A stretch of DNA of 64,000 nucleotides, from NCBI RefSeq assembly GCF_002994745.2, contig NC_037094.1, positions 67,819,319 to 67,883,318 on the forward strand, read 5' to 3'. This DNA comes from Rosa chinensis (taxonomy: Eukaryota; Streptophyta; Magnoliopsida; Rosales; Rosaceae). Within the stretch, counting starts at the first letter, position 1, and the number at the start of each line of letters is the position of its first letter. Below the pieces are notes generated by a model. It was not told the DNA's origin. It searched no databases and saw nothing but the letters and a program-made list of their open reading frames with translations. Positions 34,476 to 47,091 of the stretch are shown in pieces. The position numbers and the translations under genes are program-made.

Positions 34476-36648
34476 ATGACTAACGACAACGGGGAGAATG
34501 CTGAAGAGCAGGCAGATCAATCCGCCATTCCCCAACCCACCAACCCAGCGGTAGGCATCAACCGCGCGTTATTCACCACCCCGGTCAACCCCGGCAGTGA
34601 GACAAACCCAAGTAGCAGCTGCCCGCCAAGCCAAGACCTCGCCTCCCTGTATGAGCTGGCACTGGAGGATCTTCACAAGGTGAACAGAGAACGCAAACAG
34701 GAGCGCAAGGAAAAGGCCGAGGCCCAGAGGCAGGTGGCCACGCTTGTGTCCCGCTTCGATGAGCTAAAGAAAACGCTGGAGGCAACCGCCAACCCGGCAC
34801 GAAGTGAGCAGTCACGAAGCACCAGGCATAGCCGACCCGACACTGGAGCATTGGTACAAGCACCGGTCGTACACATGCAGGTCCCGCTGCACCCACCAGA
34901 GCTAGCGGGAATGGGACCACCCCCTGCACCCCAGCTAATGTTGGAACAGAAGGCGGAGTCATCACTGCACACCCACCGCTCGAGACCTCGGGCAAGAACA
35001 GAGGGAAACCCACCCGCTCCCAGGCGAGGATCAGTTCAGCGGAGTACCCGGCGACCCCGCCGGCGATGCAACCGCTCAAATATTGGAAAGCATGCAGCAG
35101 TTGGAACAACGGTTAATCCGGGCGGAATCAAGCACCCCGGCCCCAGCTTCAAACCCACTTTTCGCGTCCAGGCCAGGACCATTTACCGTTGAAATTTTGC
35201 TGGCCGTTAGACCGGCGTATGCAAAGACCCCTAAAATGTCACATTACAGCGGTAAGACTGATCCCTTCGTCCATATGGACACCTTCAAGAAAATCACCAA
35301 CAACAAGGGATTCGATGACGCCACCCTGTGCCACTTGTTCAGTGAAACGCTAGACAATGAGGCAATGAATTGGTTCTTCGAATGCCCGCCGGGATCCATT
35401 GACTCATTTCAGGTATTATCGCATGCTTTCCTTTCTCGGTTCATCCTACTGTCCGCCGGGCACCACAACACAAGCCAACTGGTCAACGTCAAGCAGGGTA
35501 CGGAGGAGACACTGAAGGCGTTCGTCATAAGGTGGCGAGCGGCAACATCTCAGTGCCGTGATCTTGATAAAACAATGGCTTTGGCGGCTTTTAAGCAGGG
35601 ACTCCTCAAAGGGCCATTTCTCTATCACCTCAACTACAATCATCCAAATGCGGTATACGACCACCACATGAGTGAGGCGGTCATTCATGCCCAAGCAGAA
35701 TTCATCACATATGGAGAGACCCCACTGCCACCAGTGGCGCTAGCAAAGTCGACACAACCCTCCTCCAGTCAGCAGGGAACCACTAGCAAAATCTCCACAC
35801 CGCCAACTGACAAGAAGAGGGAGTGGCAGCAGGGTCAGTACCAAAACAAGCGGCAAAAGGATCAGCACTACAAGGGAAACCGCCCATCCCATGGGGACAA
35901 CTGCAACAAACATACGGAGTCTTCCCAGCGGTATGCAGTATTTACAGTCCTCACGGCTACGCATGAAGAAATATACAATCAGTGCAAGGATCAGATCCCA
36001 CCGCCGCCCCCGGGAAAATACCCAAAAACAGGAAAGCCAAGAAACACCGGCAGGTGGTGCAAATACCACGAGGACAGCTGTCACAATACCAACAGCTGCA
36101 ACGCCCTCAAAACAGCCATTGAGACCTTGTACCGTGACGGCAAGCTTGAGCAGTTCAAGGTGCGCCAACCGCCACCTGTGATCGCCGATATTGAGCCCAT
36201 GGGCCGCATCAACACAATCGACGGAGGTGCTCCAATCACCAGCATGTCTCACAGAGCTAGAAAGCGTTACGCGCGAGCTAATCACCCAAAGGAAGTCTGC
36301 AACATCCGCTACGAAAGATCCGCCAAACTCCCAAGGTCTGGTTGGGAACCCATTACCTTCTCAGAGGAGGAGGAACGCGGAGTACATCTGCCTCATGACG
36401 ATCCCTTCTTGATCGACGCTATTCTAGGCAAAATGTCAGTGGGAAGAATCCTGGTTGATAGCGGGTCCACTGTCAACGTTATATTCAGTGGTTGTTACAA
36501 CAACCTTAAGAGGAACAGAAAATGCTCCAAGATCATGAACCACTGCTCAGCTTCTCCAGTGACGTCACGCAACTGCTGGGCTCTGACTATATGCGGCTCG
36601 TTATGGGTACTAGTCCATGTATGGCTGAAATACATACGGAGTTCATAG
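34476..36648 (+). pseudogene. Tat gag and protease coding region, frameshifted
   Basis: The ATG at 34476 opens an acidic, coiled-coil gag N-terminus (ALEDLHKVNRERKQERKEKA). The frame changes around 35083-35192 and gag proper runs on: MSHYSGKTDPFVHMDTFK, then AMNWFFECPPGSIDSFQVLS and LVNVKQGTEETLKAFVIRW, the conserved retrotransposon gag core. The nucleocapsid-like part holds GRWCKYHEDSCHNTNSCNAL. Protease follows, with ILVDSGSTVNVIF at the catalytic Asp near 36460. Just after, near 36520, a second frameshift moves the reading frame to that of pol. The two shifts return to the first frame. Confidence 0.9.
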
Positions 36649-39600
36649 TTGTCGATTGTTTCAGTTCATACAACGCCATCATTGGTCGGCCAGCGCTCAA
36701 CAAACTCAAGTGCATCATCGCCGGATACATGCTGCTCATGAAGTTCCCCACACCCAACGACACAGGATGTGTCAGGGGAAGTCAACAATTGGCACGCGAG
36801 TGTTATTCTACTACCATAGCACAATCAGCCCGCCGCCACGAGATCCTAGCGGTAGGCAGTTAGGCACAGCCACCAAACATTTTTGAGGACCCCAGGGAGG
36901 ACGAAAAGAAGTATGTAAGGAAGGAGCTGGTCAACCCAGAAACATCACTGAGGGTTGTCAGCATCTCGGACGAGCACCCTGAGCGGACGGTCCGCATAGG
37001 CGCTCAATTGGACCCAGAGCTGGCGGCGGAGCTCACTCAGTTCCTACGTGACAACGTTACAGTCTTTGTCTGGTCATATGCAGACATGCCAGGTATCTCC
37101 CCTGAAATCGTCTCACACAAGTTGAGCATCAAACCATCCTTCTACCCTATCAAACAGAAACGCAGAGCCTTCGACGAAGAGAGGTACCGCTCTATAAGAG
37201 AAGAGGTTGCCAAGCTCCACGGCATTAGGTTCATCCACCAGGTCATCTATCCCCAGTGGATTTCTAACCTGGTTATGGTCAAAAAGGCTAGCGGTAGGTG
37301 GAGGATGTGCGTCGACTTCAAAAACCTTAACAAGGCATGCCTGAAAGACAGCTTCCCACTACCCCGCATCGATCAACTCGTCGACGCAACCGCTGGACAC
37401 GAGCTTCTCAGCATGATGGATGCTTTTTCCGGTTATAACCAGATCATGATGCATCCCGACGACCAGGAATGCACCACCTTCACCACCGACAAAGGCCTGT
37501 ATTGTTACAATGTGATGCCTTTCAGTTTGAAGAACGCGGGGGCAACTTATCAGCGGCTGATGAACGCCATGTTCGCGGAACATCTGGGCAAGATAATCGA
37601 GGTCTACGTAGACGACATGTTGGTCAAGAGTATAAAGGCCAGCGGACATGTGGCAAATCTGAAAATCATAATAACCATCCTCTTAGCCTATGGCATGCGC
37701 CTCAACCCGGAGAAATGTTTCTTTGGCGTCACCGCCAGCAAATTTCTGGGATATATTGTCAGTGAACGGGGCATCGAGGCCAACCCTGACAAGGTACAGG
37801 CTATCCTCAACCTGAAGGACCTAGAATGGAAGGTGCACGTCCAATGCCTCCAGGGCAAGCTAACCGCCCTGTCTCGATTCATCTCCAGACTGACCGACAG
37901 GTGTGCCCCATTTTTCAAAGTCCTCAAAACAACCCACAAGAAGGTCATCGATTGGAACCCAGAGTGCCAGGCGGCGTTCCAAGGCCTGAAGGAATACTTG
38001 GCGGCAGTTCCACTCCTCTCCATTCCTGTCCAAGGAGAAACATTGTACATTTATCTAGCGGTGTCTCAGTCAGTGGTGAGTTGCGCTATCGTCCGGCGGG
38101 AGGACCAGGATGAGCTCCCAGTTTTCTATGCCGGTAGGGGCATGAACGGAGCAGAAACACGGTATCCTCCGTTGGAGCAGCTTGCTCTCGCACTCATCGT
38201 TGCCGCCAGACGCCTCCGCCAGTACTTCCAAGCCCATACAATCCATGTGTTAACTAATCAACCACTGAGACAAGTAATGCAGAACCCTGAACATTCGGGG
38301 CGCCTCAGCCAGTGGGCCATTGAACTCAGCGAGTTTGACATAGATTACAAACCACGAACCGCCATGAAAGGCTAGGCGGTTGCAGACTTCATCGCTGAGC
38401 TCACCGAGCATCAGCCTGAAACCAAGATCGATGTACCGCCCGGAACGGAAATAGTTACAGCTAAGGAGCAGGCTCCCCAAAAATCAGACTGGAACCTACA
38501 CGTAGACGGTTCAGCTTGCTCCAAGGCCAGTGGCGCTGGAATCATCTTAACAGGACCAGCAGGGCTTAGCGTCGAATATGCGTTGAAATTCAACTTCAAA
38601 GCTTCGAACAACATGGCGGAATATGAGGCACTCATTGCCAGCCTTCTCCTCGCCATTGATTCAGGGGCCGACAGTGTCAACATCTTCAGCGACTCTCAGC
38701 TGGTCGTCAACCAAGTCAACGACAGCTTTCAGGCCAAGGATCAGCAGTTAGCGGCATACTTAGGGTACTCCAAGACGCTGCTCAAGAAATTCAAGTTCCA
38801 CACCAACACACAAATCCCCAAGGAAAAGAACGCCAGGGCTGATTCACTGGCAAGACTGGCAACCGCCCAACCACACCAGAGCCCAGCAGACACAAGGGTA
38901 GAGTCTCTGGATAGGCCAAGCATCACAAAAACCCGGGCGGAGATCTTTAACATCGAGGCCAACCCTAGTTGGATGGACGAGATTATCCAATACAAGTGCA
39001 ACGGGACATTGCCAAAGGACAAGATCAAGGCGCGACAGCTCCAACGGAGAGCAACCCGTTACAACATGCAGAGCGGCAAACTTTACCGTCAGGGATTCAC
39101 TCACCCCAACCTCCGCTGCCTAACCCCAGAGGAGGGAAAGGTCGTTCTGGCAACAATACATGGTGGGGAATGCGGAAATCATTTAGGCGCCAGATCCTTG
39201 GCTAATCGCACAATGCGACAAGGCTACTTTTGGCCTACGCTTGGTGATAACGCCCGGCGGATATCAAGATCTTGTCACAAATGCCAACAATATGCTAATC
39301 TTCCAAATGCTCCGGCGGGACCTCTGTCGGTTATCGTCAGCCCCTGGATTCACTCAACGTGGGTCCTGGACTTGATGGGAAAATTCCAAACCTCCAACGG
39401 TCAATTCAAATACATCATTGTCGCCATTGACTACTGCAACAAATGGATAGAAGCAGAGCCCCTGACCGCAATAACTACCGCCAACGTAATCCACTTCCTC
39501 TGGAAGAACATCTACTGCCGCTACGGTGTCCCATATGCAATCATCATAGACAACGGCACACAGTTCAACAATAAGGAACTCATCTCTTTCACCGCCAATC

Positions 39601-40190
39601 TGGGCACCAAGATGCGTTTTGCATCGGTCGCCCATCCCCAAACCAACGGCCAGGTCGAAGCGGCAAACAAGATAATCAAGAAACTGTTACAGAAGCGGCT
39701 CGATGAGGCAAAGGGTTTGTGGTCGGAGAAGCTCCCAGAGGTTCTATGGGCCATCAGAACAACCCCAACCTCCGCCACAGGTGAAACCCCCTTTTGTATG
39801 ATGTTCGGGACTGAGGCTGTCCTGCCTATCGAGGTAACCCAACCAACTGCTAGGGTCGAAGGCTACTGCCCCGAGACCAACAACGATGGCGTTAACCTCG
39901 ACAGAGATTTACTAGAGGAAAAGCGAGACGCAGCCCATTTGCGCAATCTCCAGAATAAGCAAAGGGTATCGCGTTTCTACAATGCCAGGGTCAAAGCCCG
40001 CAACCTCCAACTGGGGGACTGGGTAATGAAGGAAGTCATACCACCGCCAACAAAACTCCGCCCAACTTGGGAAGGTCCATACAAAATTGTAGAGGTCGTT
40101 GGCCCAGGCACCTTCTACTTAATGGACAAGGATGGCGTCACAACGACCCACCCTTGGAATACCGAACACCTTCGGTATTACTACAAATAG
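36522..40190 (+). pseudogene. Tat pol: protease end, RT, two RNase H domains, integrase; two TAG stops
   Basis: One frame runs through the interval, interrupted by TAG at 36861-36863 and TAG at 38373-38375. RT shows WRMCVDFKNLNKACLKDSFP, MMDAFSGYNQIMMHP and YVDDMLVKS. The first RNase H has ETRYPPLEQLALALIVAARR. A second, archaeal-type RNase H has LHVDGSACSKASGAGIIL, NNMAEYEALIASLLLA and SDSQLVVNQV. Integrase shows the HHCC zinc site (HGGECGNHLGARS, then CHKCQQYA) and the DDE core (WVLDLMGKF, IIIDNGTQFNN, PQTNGQVEAANKII), ending with a chromo-less C-terminus (LRPTWEGPYKIVEVVGPGTF). Both stops look like point changes in an otherwise well-kept frame; the second replaces a Gln codon position before AVADF. 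Confidence 0.93.
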
Positions 40191-40574
40191 TCATACCGCT
40201 ACCCAAGAGCATCTTGACTTTGCTAAATTTTTGTTCAATATTTAGCTAAGGGAAGCTACCCAACGGGTACGACCCCGCTTTTGTAAATGCTGTTCAGACA
40301 GCTATCAATGAAACGAGGAATTATTCAAACCATTGTTACCAAGTCTAGCACTGAGGGCAACTGGCAACGCCAGACAGCGGACTACGTCGGCTACATTGTG
40401 CACTTAGACCAATTTTAATTCCTTTAATGTTTCATTCATGACAAAAAGCAAGTATCAAGACCTCTAGCGGCACGCACATTATCACAAACAAAAAGAAACA
40501 CAGTAGGAATTTGGGTGCCAAAAAATTTCATTTATATCCCAAACTGAATTACTTCATTCATGCCTCAGCGGCTA

Positions 40575-42161
40575 CAAAAACTTTCATACTCCTATTCAGG
40601 GGTTGGCAGGGTTGGCAAGGTCGGCTCCGCTACCTTCGGCATTTCCACTGGCGGCCTGCGGCGGATGGGAGCTGCTCGTCTGGTCTGACCCTCGGGTTGT
40701 GGGGCTGGGGGTCTCTATTGTGCCATCCGCCCGGGTGTGGGCCGCCAAGAACCCAGCGTGGGACACCTCCGACTGGATGAGAGTGGTGCGGCATTGGCAG
40801 CACCACTGGAACCTCTGATGGGCTCAGCGCCAGCGTATCGGGGTCCACCGCCGTTTTCTGCGCTGCCAGCCCGGAAGCATACATGGCCTCCAGGAAGTTA
40901 TCTATTTCAGCGTGGTCCATCGCTTTCTTGAAGGCGTCTCGGCTGGCCTTGTTTCCCGGAGGAGTCTCTACAAAAGTACATAATGGCAAGCCGGTCAATA
41001 TGAGGCAACGTCACAAAATATGCAGTTCAGCGGAGAGTACTTACCAACAGCACGCGTCAGTTGTTGCGCTACCAGCAGCTCCCACCCGGTGAGGAGACGG
41101 AAGTCCAGTAAGTTGCGATTCCTCCAACAACCCCTGATGCGTGCTATGCGACACTCTTCCTCACGAGTCAGGTTGTACCGCAACCCCGCTGCACAAAAAA
41201 AAAAAGGTCATTATCAGTAGGAAAAAAAAAAAAAAACAGAAACCCCGCCAGTCATGTTCAGCGGAAACGACAAACAACCTCGGACGGGTTGAAACTATGA
41301 CTTAATTCTAAACGACGGCTCCCCCTCGTTAGACCCCGCTTGGTACTCCCACCCCGCTGTGGCGATGCAAAACGAACCCCGCCAGTACGACATTGAGTCC
41401 CGCAGGTTCTCGATCAGCTTAGGTGCTCCTTGGCGATGACTGAGGTTTACCTGCCCTCTACAACCCTGGCGCTTCACGTACACCAGTTCGTAGAAGTGTA
41501 ATACCTCCGCCATGGTCGGTCCTTCACAACCAGACAACTGCCATAGCGAGTTCAACGCTAGCAACAACCGCCACATGTTAGGGCACACTTGCCCAACGGC
41601 GATGCCGAACTCACACATCAGGATCTGTAGGTTAGGCACCAGCGGCAAGGTCACTCCCTCGTGGAATATAGCCTCGTGCACCGCGGCATGGCCCACTGGC
41701 AGAATCGAAGCCTTCTCTTCTACCGTCGGCGGACGCAGCTTCACCACGCCGGGCAACCGGAACACCTGCTTCAGCCGGTTGACGGCAACCACTGTCATCC
41801 TACCTCCCGCCTCGTCAACGGGGGTGCCGTCCTCGAACACCCACGCCGACTCGGTATCCTCTCCTGCTACACCTCCTCCGCCAGCGGAACCACTGGCCGC
41901 ACTATTACTTTCTAGCCGCTCTTCATGCAGAGTATGTGCAGCGGCAGCCTCCCCCGCCCTAGAACTCTCCGAACGCGATGAAGGATCCATTCCTACGTCC
42001 CATAGAATGGTCTGTAGCGGCTCGACCTCTAGCGGTTCTGGCAGTGAGGTTCCTGCACGAGCAGACGGACACAACGAGTCAATAAAATTTCTATCCGCCG
42101 CGCTGAACGACACTTCAGATCCGGAATCCTCACTGCTCGAAATCTCTATGACGTCGACCAT
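40575..42161 (-). pseudogene. antisense extra ORF of the Tat element (Transposase_28-like), possibly spliced
   Basis: Opposite to gag-pol, an open frame 42161-41295 encodes 288 residues: an acidic Ser/Glu-rich start (MVDVIEISSSEDSGSEVSFS), then VNRLKQVFRLPGVVKLRPPT and CEFGIAVGQVCPNMWRLLLA. The latter pattern matches the putative gypsy-type transposon domain (Transposase_28) of plant Tat relatives. Two more exon-like blocks follow: 41188-41045 (GLRYNLTREEECRIARIRGC) and 40967 onward (ETPPGNKASRDAFKKAMDHA). They join in phase across a GT-AG intron (41044-40968). The first junction (about 41295-41189) is less clear, though a poly-pyrimidine acceptor is present. Function is unknown in the family. 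The promoter would lie at about 42200-42700. Confidence 0.7.
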
Positions 42162-42931
42162 CCCAAAACCCTAAAACCCAAATCAGTTAGCTCACACAAA
42201 GATCTAACCTAACCCTATATCAGTCAGTGCCCAAGAACATCAAGAACACTCAAACCCAGAAAATGCCAAAACAAGAACAAACGCACTCAAACCCAGATTC
42301 GACCATCTAGAAAAGCCCTAACAACCCCAATTTTGTCAATCACAACCACCTTTTCCCCAAACACACCCTCACAGTACGTCGACAAATAACATATCACAGA
42401 AACACCCAAAACCCAGAAATTCACCGACGCAGACACCCAATGAAACAGGAATAGGCCAGAATACCAACCTTAACAGTGGAGCCTCTGACAGCAGTGTGTA
42501 CACTAGTCTTCGAAGCCGGAGATCGTCGATTTTTCCATGCACGAAAACTCTCCAATATCACCTCACCTTTCTTCTCCGATCTCAGACACAGAACACTTGA
42601 AGACGACGAAGGCATAGTTCAAAGTTTAGAGCAGTGCCAAATATGCTACCTTCCCCCCTTTTATGTCAACGTCAAACAATCCCACGCCGTCCTTTTAAAA
42701 ATGACATCAAATGTCAGCCGTACACGTGTCCCACAACTGCAGTTACTCTCCGGATTAACCGAGGCATCGCCTCGGTTACGAAATCCATCATTACTCGACA
42801 TTAATGGCGAGGAGACGGCTCGGCGGAGGAGGCACGCCTCCGCACGCTAACCCTTTAGGGGTTCACCACGTGTCCACCACCATCAGGCGAAGCGTCTAGT
42901 AGAAGCCACAACTTTTGGGAGGAAGGTGCCA

Positions 42932-43282
42932 AGTGTCGAAGTCCACTGAGCGACACCTCGCTAGCGGAACTTCTCACTTGTAGTCCTCCTAGTGTCGAAG
43001 TCCGTTGAGCGTAACCCCGCTAGCGGAACTTCTCACTTGTCATCCTCCTAGTGTCAAAGTCCGCTGAGCGTAACCCCGCTAGCGGAACTTCTCACTTGTC
43101 ATCTTCCAAGTATCGAAGTCCGCTGAACGAAACCCCGCTAGCGGAACTTGTCACTTGTCACTTTCCAAGTACTGAAGTCCGCTGAGCGAAACCCCGCTAG
43201 CGGAACTTCTCACTTGTCACTTTCCAAGTATCGAAGTCCGCTGAGTGAATTCCCGCTAGAGACTTCCACTTGACAATTTGCA
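42932..43282. repeat. six tandem 59-bp repeats before the 3' LTR of the Tat element
   Basis: Copies begin at 42932, 42991, 43050, 43109, 43168 and 43227, at exactly 59-bp spacing. Each contains AAGTCCGCTGAGCG, CCCCGCTAGCGGAACTT and CTCACTTGTCA with few changes. The inner CCGCTAGCGG is palindromic. Tat elements often carry such arrays near the 3' end, and these can seed satellites. Confidence 0.95.
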
Positions 43283-43861
43283 AGGGGCAGCCTCGGCTAT
43301 ACGTGGCACTGCCGGCATAACCCCCTCCATCTTGCAAACCCCGTGCGTTGCTGAGCGCAGTTCCGCTCAGTAACCACCGCCGAACACGTCTACTCGACGC
43401 TGTTTCCTGCTACATCCAGCAGGGGGTATCCACCAGCGGCGAATCCCGAGGCTACGCTTCATTCTGACAACGACCGCCATGCGGCGTTACGGTCAGATCG
43501 TCCCTACGGGACACGGGGACTTGTCAACAGTCTACGACGACCCTGATCAGGTACGTTGACCCCCGTCACTTTGGTACTAAGATTGGGCTCGCTACCCAAC
43601 ACCTTCTGCTCCGCGCAGCTTCCCCTCAACAAACAATTTGCCGACCATCCGGAGGTCCGTCTTGGTTAGGGAGTGGGGGACTCCCTGGCGGGCCTGGAAG
43701 GGGCCCACCCGAAAGGGTATAAAGCATTTGCTAAGTAAATCTATGGTTGACAACGCACTGACGCTAATTATGCTGTTGCAAGTCTAGCGGAAGTAACGCT
43801 TCAGACCGCCGATCAACTCCTCAACCAAGATTGCTCTCCTTGATTGGGGACTTGGTGGACT

Positions 43862-44369
43862 TGTACCTACATGTGCCAGAATGAGCATAATTAGCTATAA
43901 TGAGCCACGCTCATTGTACCGCCAGAGGTACCGTCTCCCACCAAGGGGATGACCTGCGAAGGCACGGCCAGGCAGGCTACCGCTTAAGCCCTGGACAGCC
44001 CCCAGATCACCGCTGACGCGCCGCCATGCGTCGCGTCAAGATAGCATCAGAAGCTCCAGACGTTGGGAATGGAAGCATATCAGTCCCACATAGGAAACAA
44101 GAAGAAGATCAACCTCTTCCTCAACTATAAAAGGTTCTCTCCTCCCTCCTCATTAATTACGCAATTACTACTCATTTATTGTTATGTTGCGCGTATACAG
44201 TGACTGACTTAGGCATTGGAGAAGTGAAGACCGCCCAACGCGGTCTCCCTCTGACGCCCTGTCTATCGTGTTGCAGCAAACAGGAGTCACCTAATCCTAG
44301 GAGTAGCGGTCCGCCCATCGGACCCGCGTTAAGCAAGGAATTGGCTACCGCCGGACTTGAGCATTAACA
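43862..44369 (+). repeat. 3' LTR of the Tat element
   Basis: 508 bp, the same length as the 5' LTR with scattered substitutions. A purine-rich GGGGACTTGGTGGACT stands directly before it. Confidence 0.95.
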
Positions 44370-44374
44370 CCTGC

Positions 44375-44835
44375 AATGGCAAGCAATCACTGAAAGGTGA
44401 CTAACTTGGTTGTAGGAGAAAAGGTTTCATGATAATCCAAGCCCTCTTGTTGTGTATATCCTTTAGTGACAAATCGTGTCTTGTAGCGCTTAATGGAACC
44501 ATCTGAACTATATTTGATTTTGTAGACCCATTTGCAGCCAATATTCTTCTTTCTTGCAGGCAAAGGGGTTAGTGTCCAAGTATTATTTTGGTCAAGAGTT
44601 TGTATTTTCGTGTTCATTGCCTCTTGCCATCTAGGATCTGTCTCAACTCAAGAAAAGGAAGTAGGTTCTTTATTTTGAGATTTACGGGCTACAAAATAGT
44701 GGTGAGCAGAAGACAATTTATGATAAGTAAGAAAATTAGGGAGGGAATAACGTGTGCCTTTACCTTGTGTGGAAGAGGTGTTTAAAGAAGGTGATGGATC
44801 AGAGGTGGCATGATAGCAATGAAAATCCTTAAGAA

Positions 44836-44887
<52 letters not shown>

Positions 44888-45362
44888 TACGGTGCTTTAT
44901 GTCAGAACGATGAGTGGGTGCATGGTGGCGGAAAGGTGGTGATGGGGAATTTAGAGATGAAGTAGAGCCCGTCGGTGGGTTGAATGGGCAGTTTCAATCC
45001 CAGTGGATTGTTGAGGGCTAGAGACAACAGCAGGAGGGGTGGCGGGTATGATTGCAGGGGTATTCTCAACCCTCTCTGGTGATGACAGTGATGGCTGAAG
45101 ATTGAGTGGGGAAAGTTATGGTGTATCTTGTACTGGTAGTGCAGAACCTTTTCTTTTAAAGGAATAAAATTTTGTTGCTGAAAGGAAAATGTGTCTTCAT
45201 GAAATACTGCATCTTGACTAGAAAATGTTTGTTGAGTGGTTAAATTATACGGACGATAAGTTTCTGCCCAAAAGATTAACCAACAAAAATGCATTTATGT
45301 GCTCTTTGACCAAATTTATGTGAAGGAGTGAGATTATTAGCAAAATATAGGTAGGCAAAAAC
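44375..45362 (-). pseudogene. Copia reverse transcriptase start and integrase C-terminal part, broken
   Basis: On the minus strand from 45.3 kb: FGQRAHKCIFVGYSFGQKTY-type text, then RPYNLTTQQTFSSQDAVFHE (end of the integrase region), a Pro-rich linker, and MNTKIQTLDQNNTWTLTPLP, GCKWVYKIKYSSDGSIKRYK and EGLDYHETFSPTTKLVTFQ (start of RVT_2). The last block meets the Tat insertion, beyond which LDVQDAF continues at 33.9 kb. Confidence 0.88.
44838..44886. repeat. (AT)n microsatellite in the Copia remnant
   Basis: A long ATAT run flanked by AGACATATAT and ATATGTCT, so it is a perfect palindrome that could form a hairpin. Confidence 0.9.
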
Positions 45363-45427
45363 TGTCACGCCCTGGACCCGGTGTCGGTGGGTTTTAAGCA
45401 CCTAACGTTGAATTCAATGTATGCGTG

Positions 45428-45902
45428 TGTACATACATCCTATATCACATACCACCAAGCATAAGCAACAACCTCATAGGTAGGCCTTGTGACATGATAG
45501 GTCCCGCCTACGACATGCATCCCGGAGACCGACACCCGAGCTACCTCGCCATGGTGAAGGTCGACCGGTATCTTGCCAGAAGGCCACTCTCCCATACTCT
45601 CCAAGAGGCTTCAAGGGAAGAAAATATGTGTATTATTATCCCACATCGGAAATATAGAATAGGATGTGACTTCTTTTAGCTATAAAGGGAAGTCCTCCCC
45701 TTCTTAGAGAGGAGGGATCCTGATCCCTATACTTGTATCACCACAAAGGTTACTTGGAATCACTACTAGCGGAATCTCTAAATGGACGTAGCCTTGCCTC
45801 AAGGGCAAGGTGAACCACTACACATGCTTGTGTCTCTCTCTCTCTCTCTCTCCCCTTCATGATCCATACTTAGTTCCCGTTCCGTATTCTCACACAGAAA
45901 CA
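45428..45902 (+). repeat. 5' LTR of the LARD-like element
   Basis: 475 bp with TG...CA ends. Contains TATAAAGGGAAGTCC near 45684 (possible TATA box) and a (TC)n run near 45834-45852. Confidence 0.9.
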
Positions 45903-46584
45903 TTGGCGCTAGAAGGAGGGTCCCTAAGTTTAGGTACAAGCCTCCGACCTTGAGCAAGGGTCATGTATGGGAACCACTTGTCGGGGACCCTCTGGATTCT
46001 CCCTTCTCAGGGATCAAAGCCACTGATCATGTACGCGGAGGACACCCCACACCTTCAGCAAGTCATGTACGGGTACCATCAATCAGCCTATCAAGGTACA
46101 TGTACACTACTCTACATCACTACCCACTTAGGAGTACGCCCGAGACTTCCATAAGTCGCATCCCGCTCGGATCAAACCCAAAGGCCACGCATCCCTGCAC
46201 TCCCTCCTCGCATGGCACTTGTCTATTATTGATTACTGGGTTCATCTCTTTACCGACATCCCCCAATCATGTAGACCAAAGTTCTTCGGCAACACACAAA
46301 ACCTCCTACGGGCACCCTAGATATTTATCTCCGCACCCTTAATTCCACTCCCGAGCTCAACTCTTCTTTGGGCCTGAGATGAATAGCAGTGTGGCCCTGC
46401 TTGCACATGCAGCTCTCACTCATGCATGCAACCATGCAGCAACTTGATCAACCCCAGGTACTTGTCTATAAATGATCTACACGGTCACTCTAACAGCCTA
46501 CCTGGTACCCGCTCATCAAAACTTCTGCTTCCGAAACCTTTACTCACGTTGGATTCACCAGACCCGGCTACCTGGACGTCTGAA

Positions 46585-47091
46585 TGATGCGGGAAGCGTG
46601 AACACGATAATAAGAGGCTCTGTCAAGCGTCGAAAGCCATATGAGATGAGCTAGAATCCACTAGCAATTACTGGCACAACCGTAAGAAACACAGAGAAAC
46701 TTCTCTAATATTTGGTTTTTTATTGATAACTTGAATAAAAATTACAGTCGAAGAGGTGCCTTATATAGGGCGCATAGAATAAACTTAATACAACTAGAAA
46801 ACAAAAAGAACACTTTATTATAGACTAAAACTAGGAAACCTAATTAAATAAAAATCGGAAATAAAATCCTAGATATTAAAGAATATTACGCAAACATATA
46901 TTTGGAATCCCAACCAAAATTTCGCTCGAGAATCCCGATATATCCAAAAGAGTAATTTATGATTAATTCCATCATTAAGAAGCCTATTTGAATACCAATT
47001 TTAAATATTCAAATCATTCTTCTTAATGTGCAGACGCTTCTTTATTTTTGAGATTCTTTGTTGAAGTTGGCTAAAATCTCATCCTACATCA
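46585..47091 (-). repeat. LTR (3' in element orientation) of the small nested element
   Basis: 507 bp, same length as its partner with scattered substitutions; contains the AT-rich TTATTGATAACTTGAAT motif zone. Confidence 0.9.

Larger units (their letters stand above)
33915..44369 (+). mobile_element. Ty3/Gypsy retrotransposon of the Tat lineage, 10.5 kb, both LTRs present
   Basis: Two 508-bp LTRs (33915-34422 and 43862-44369) bound the element, with a perfect 5-bp TSD CCTGC (33910-33914 and 44370-44374). The primer-binding site follows the left LTR (TTGGCGCCTTCTGTGGGAA from 34423), and a purine-rich tract precedes the right LTR. The internal order is gag, protease, RT, RNase H, a second RNase H, integrase, then an antisense ORF and a tandem-repeat zone. 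Dual RNase H plus a 3' extra ORF is the Tat hallmark. The LTRs differ at roughly two dozen sites by eye (about 5%), so the insertion is not very recent. It interrupts the Copia RT. Confidence 0.95.

Noticed and set aside
34585..35109. Minus-strand open frames opposite the Tat gag
   Set aside because: Mirror of a GC-rich coding region; composition and lack of motifs indicate a shadow.
42932..43282. Possible CRISPR-like array of evenly spaced repeats
   Set aside because: The 59-bp units are contiguous with no unique spacers and lie in a plant retrotransposon.
33915..44369. Possible endogenous pararetrovirus instead of Gypsy element
   Set aside because: Paired LTRs, TSD, integrase with DDE core and dual RNase H fit the Tat lineage; no movement or coat-protein motifs of pararetroviruses are seen.
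44838..44886. AT palindrome as a possible regulatory hairpin
   Set aside because: It is a simple (AT)n microsatellite in dead Copia sequence; nothing supports a function.
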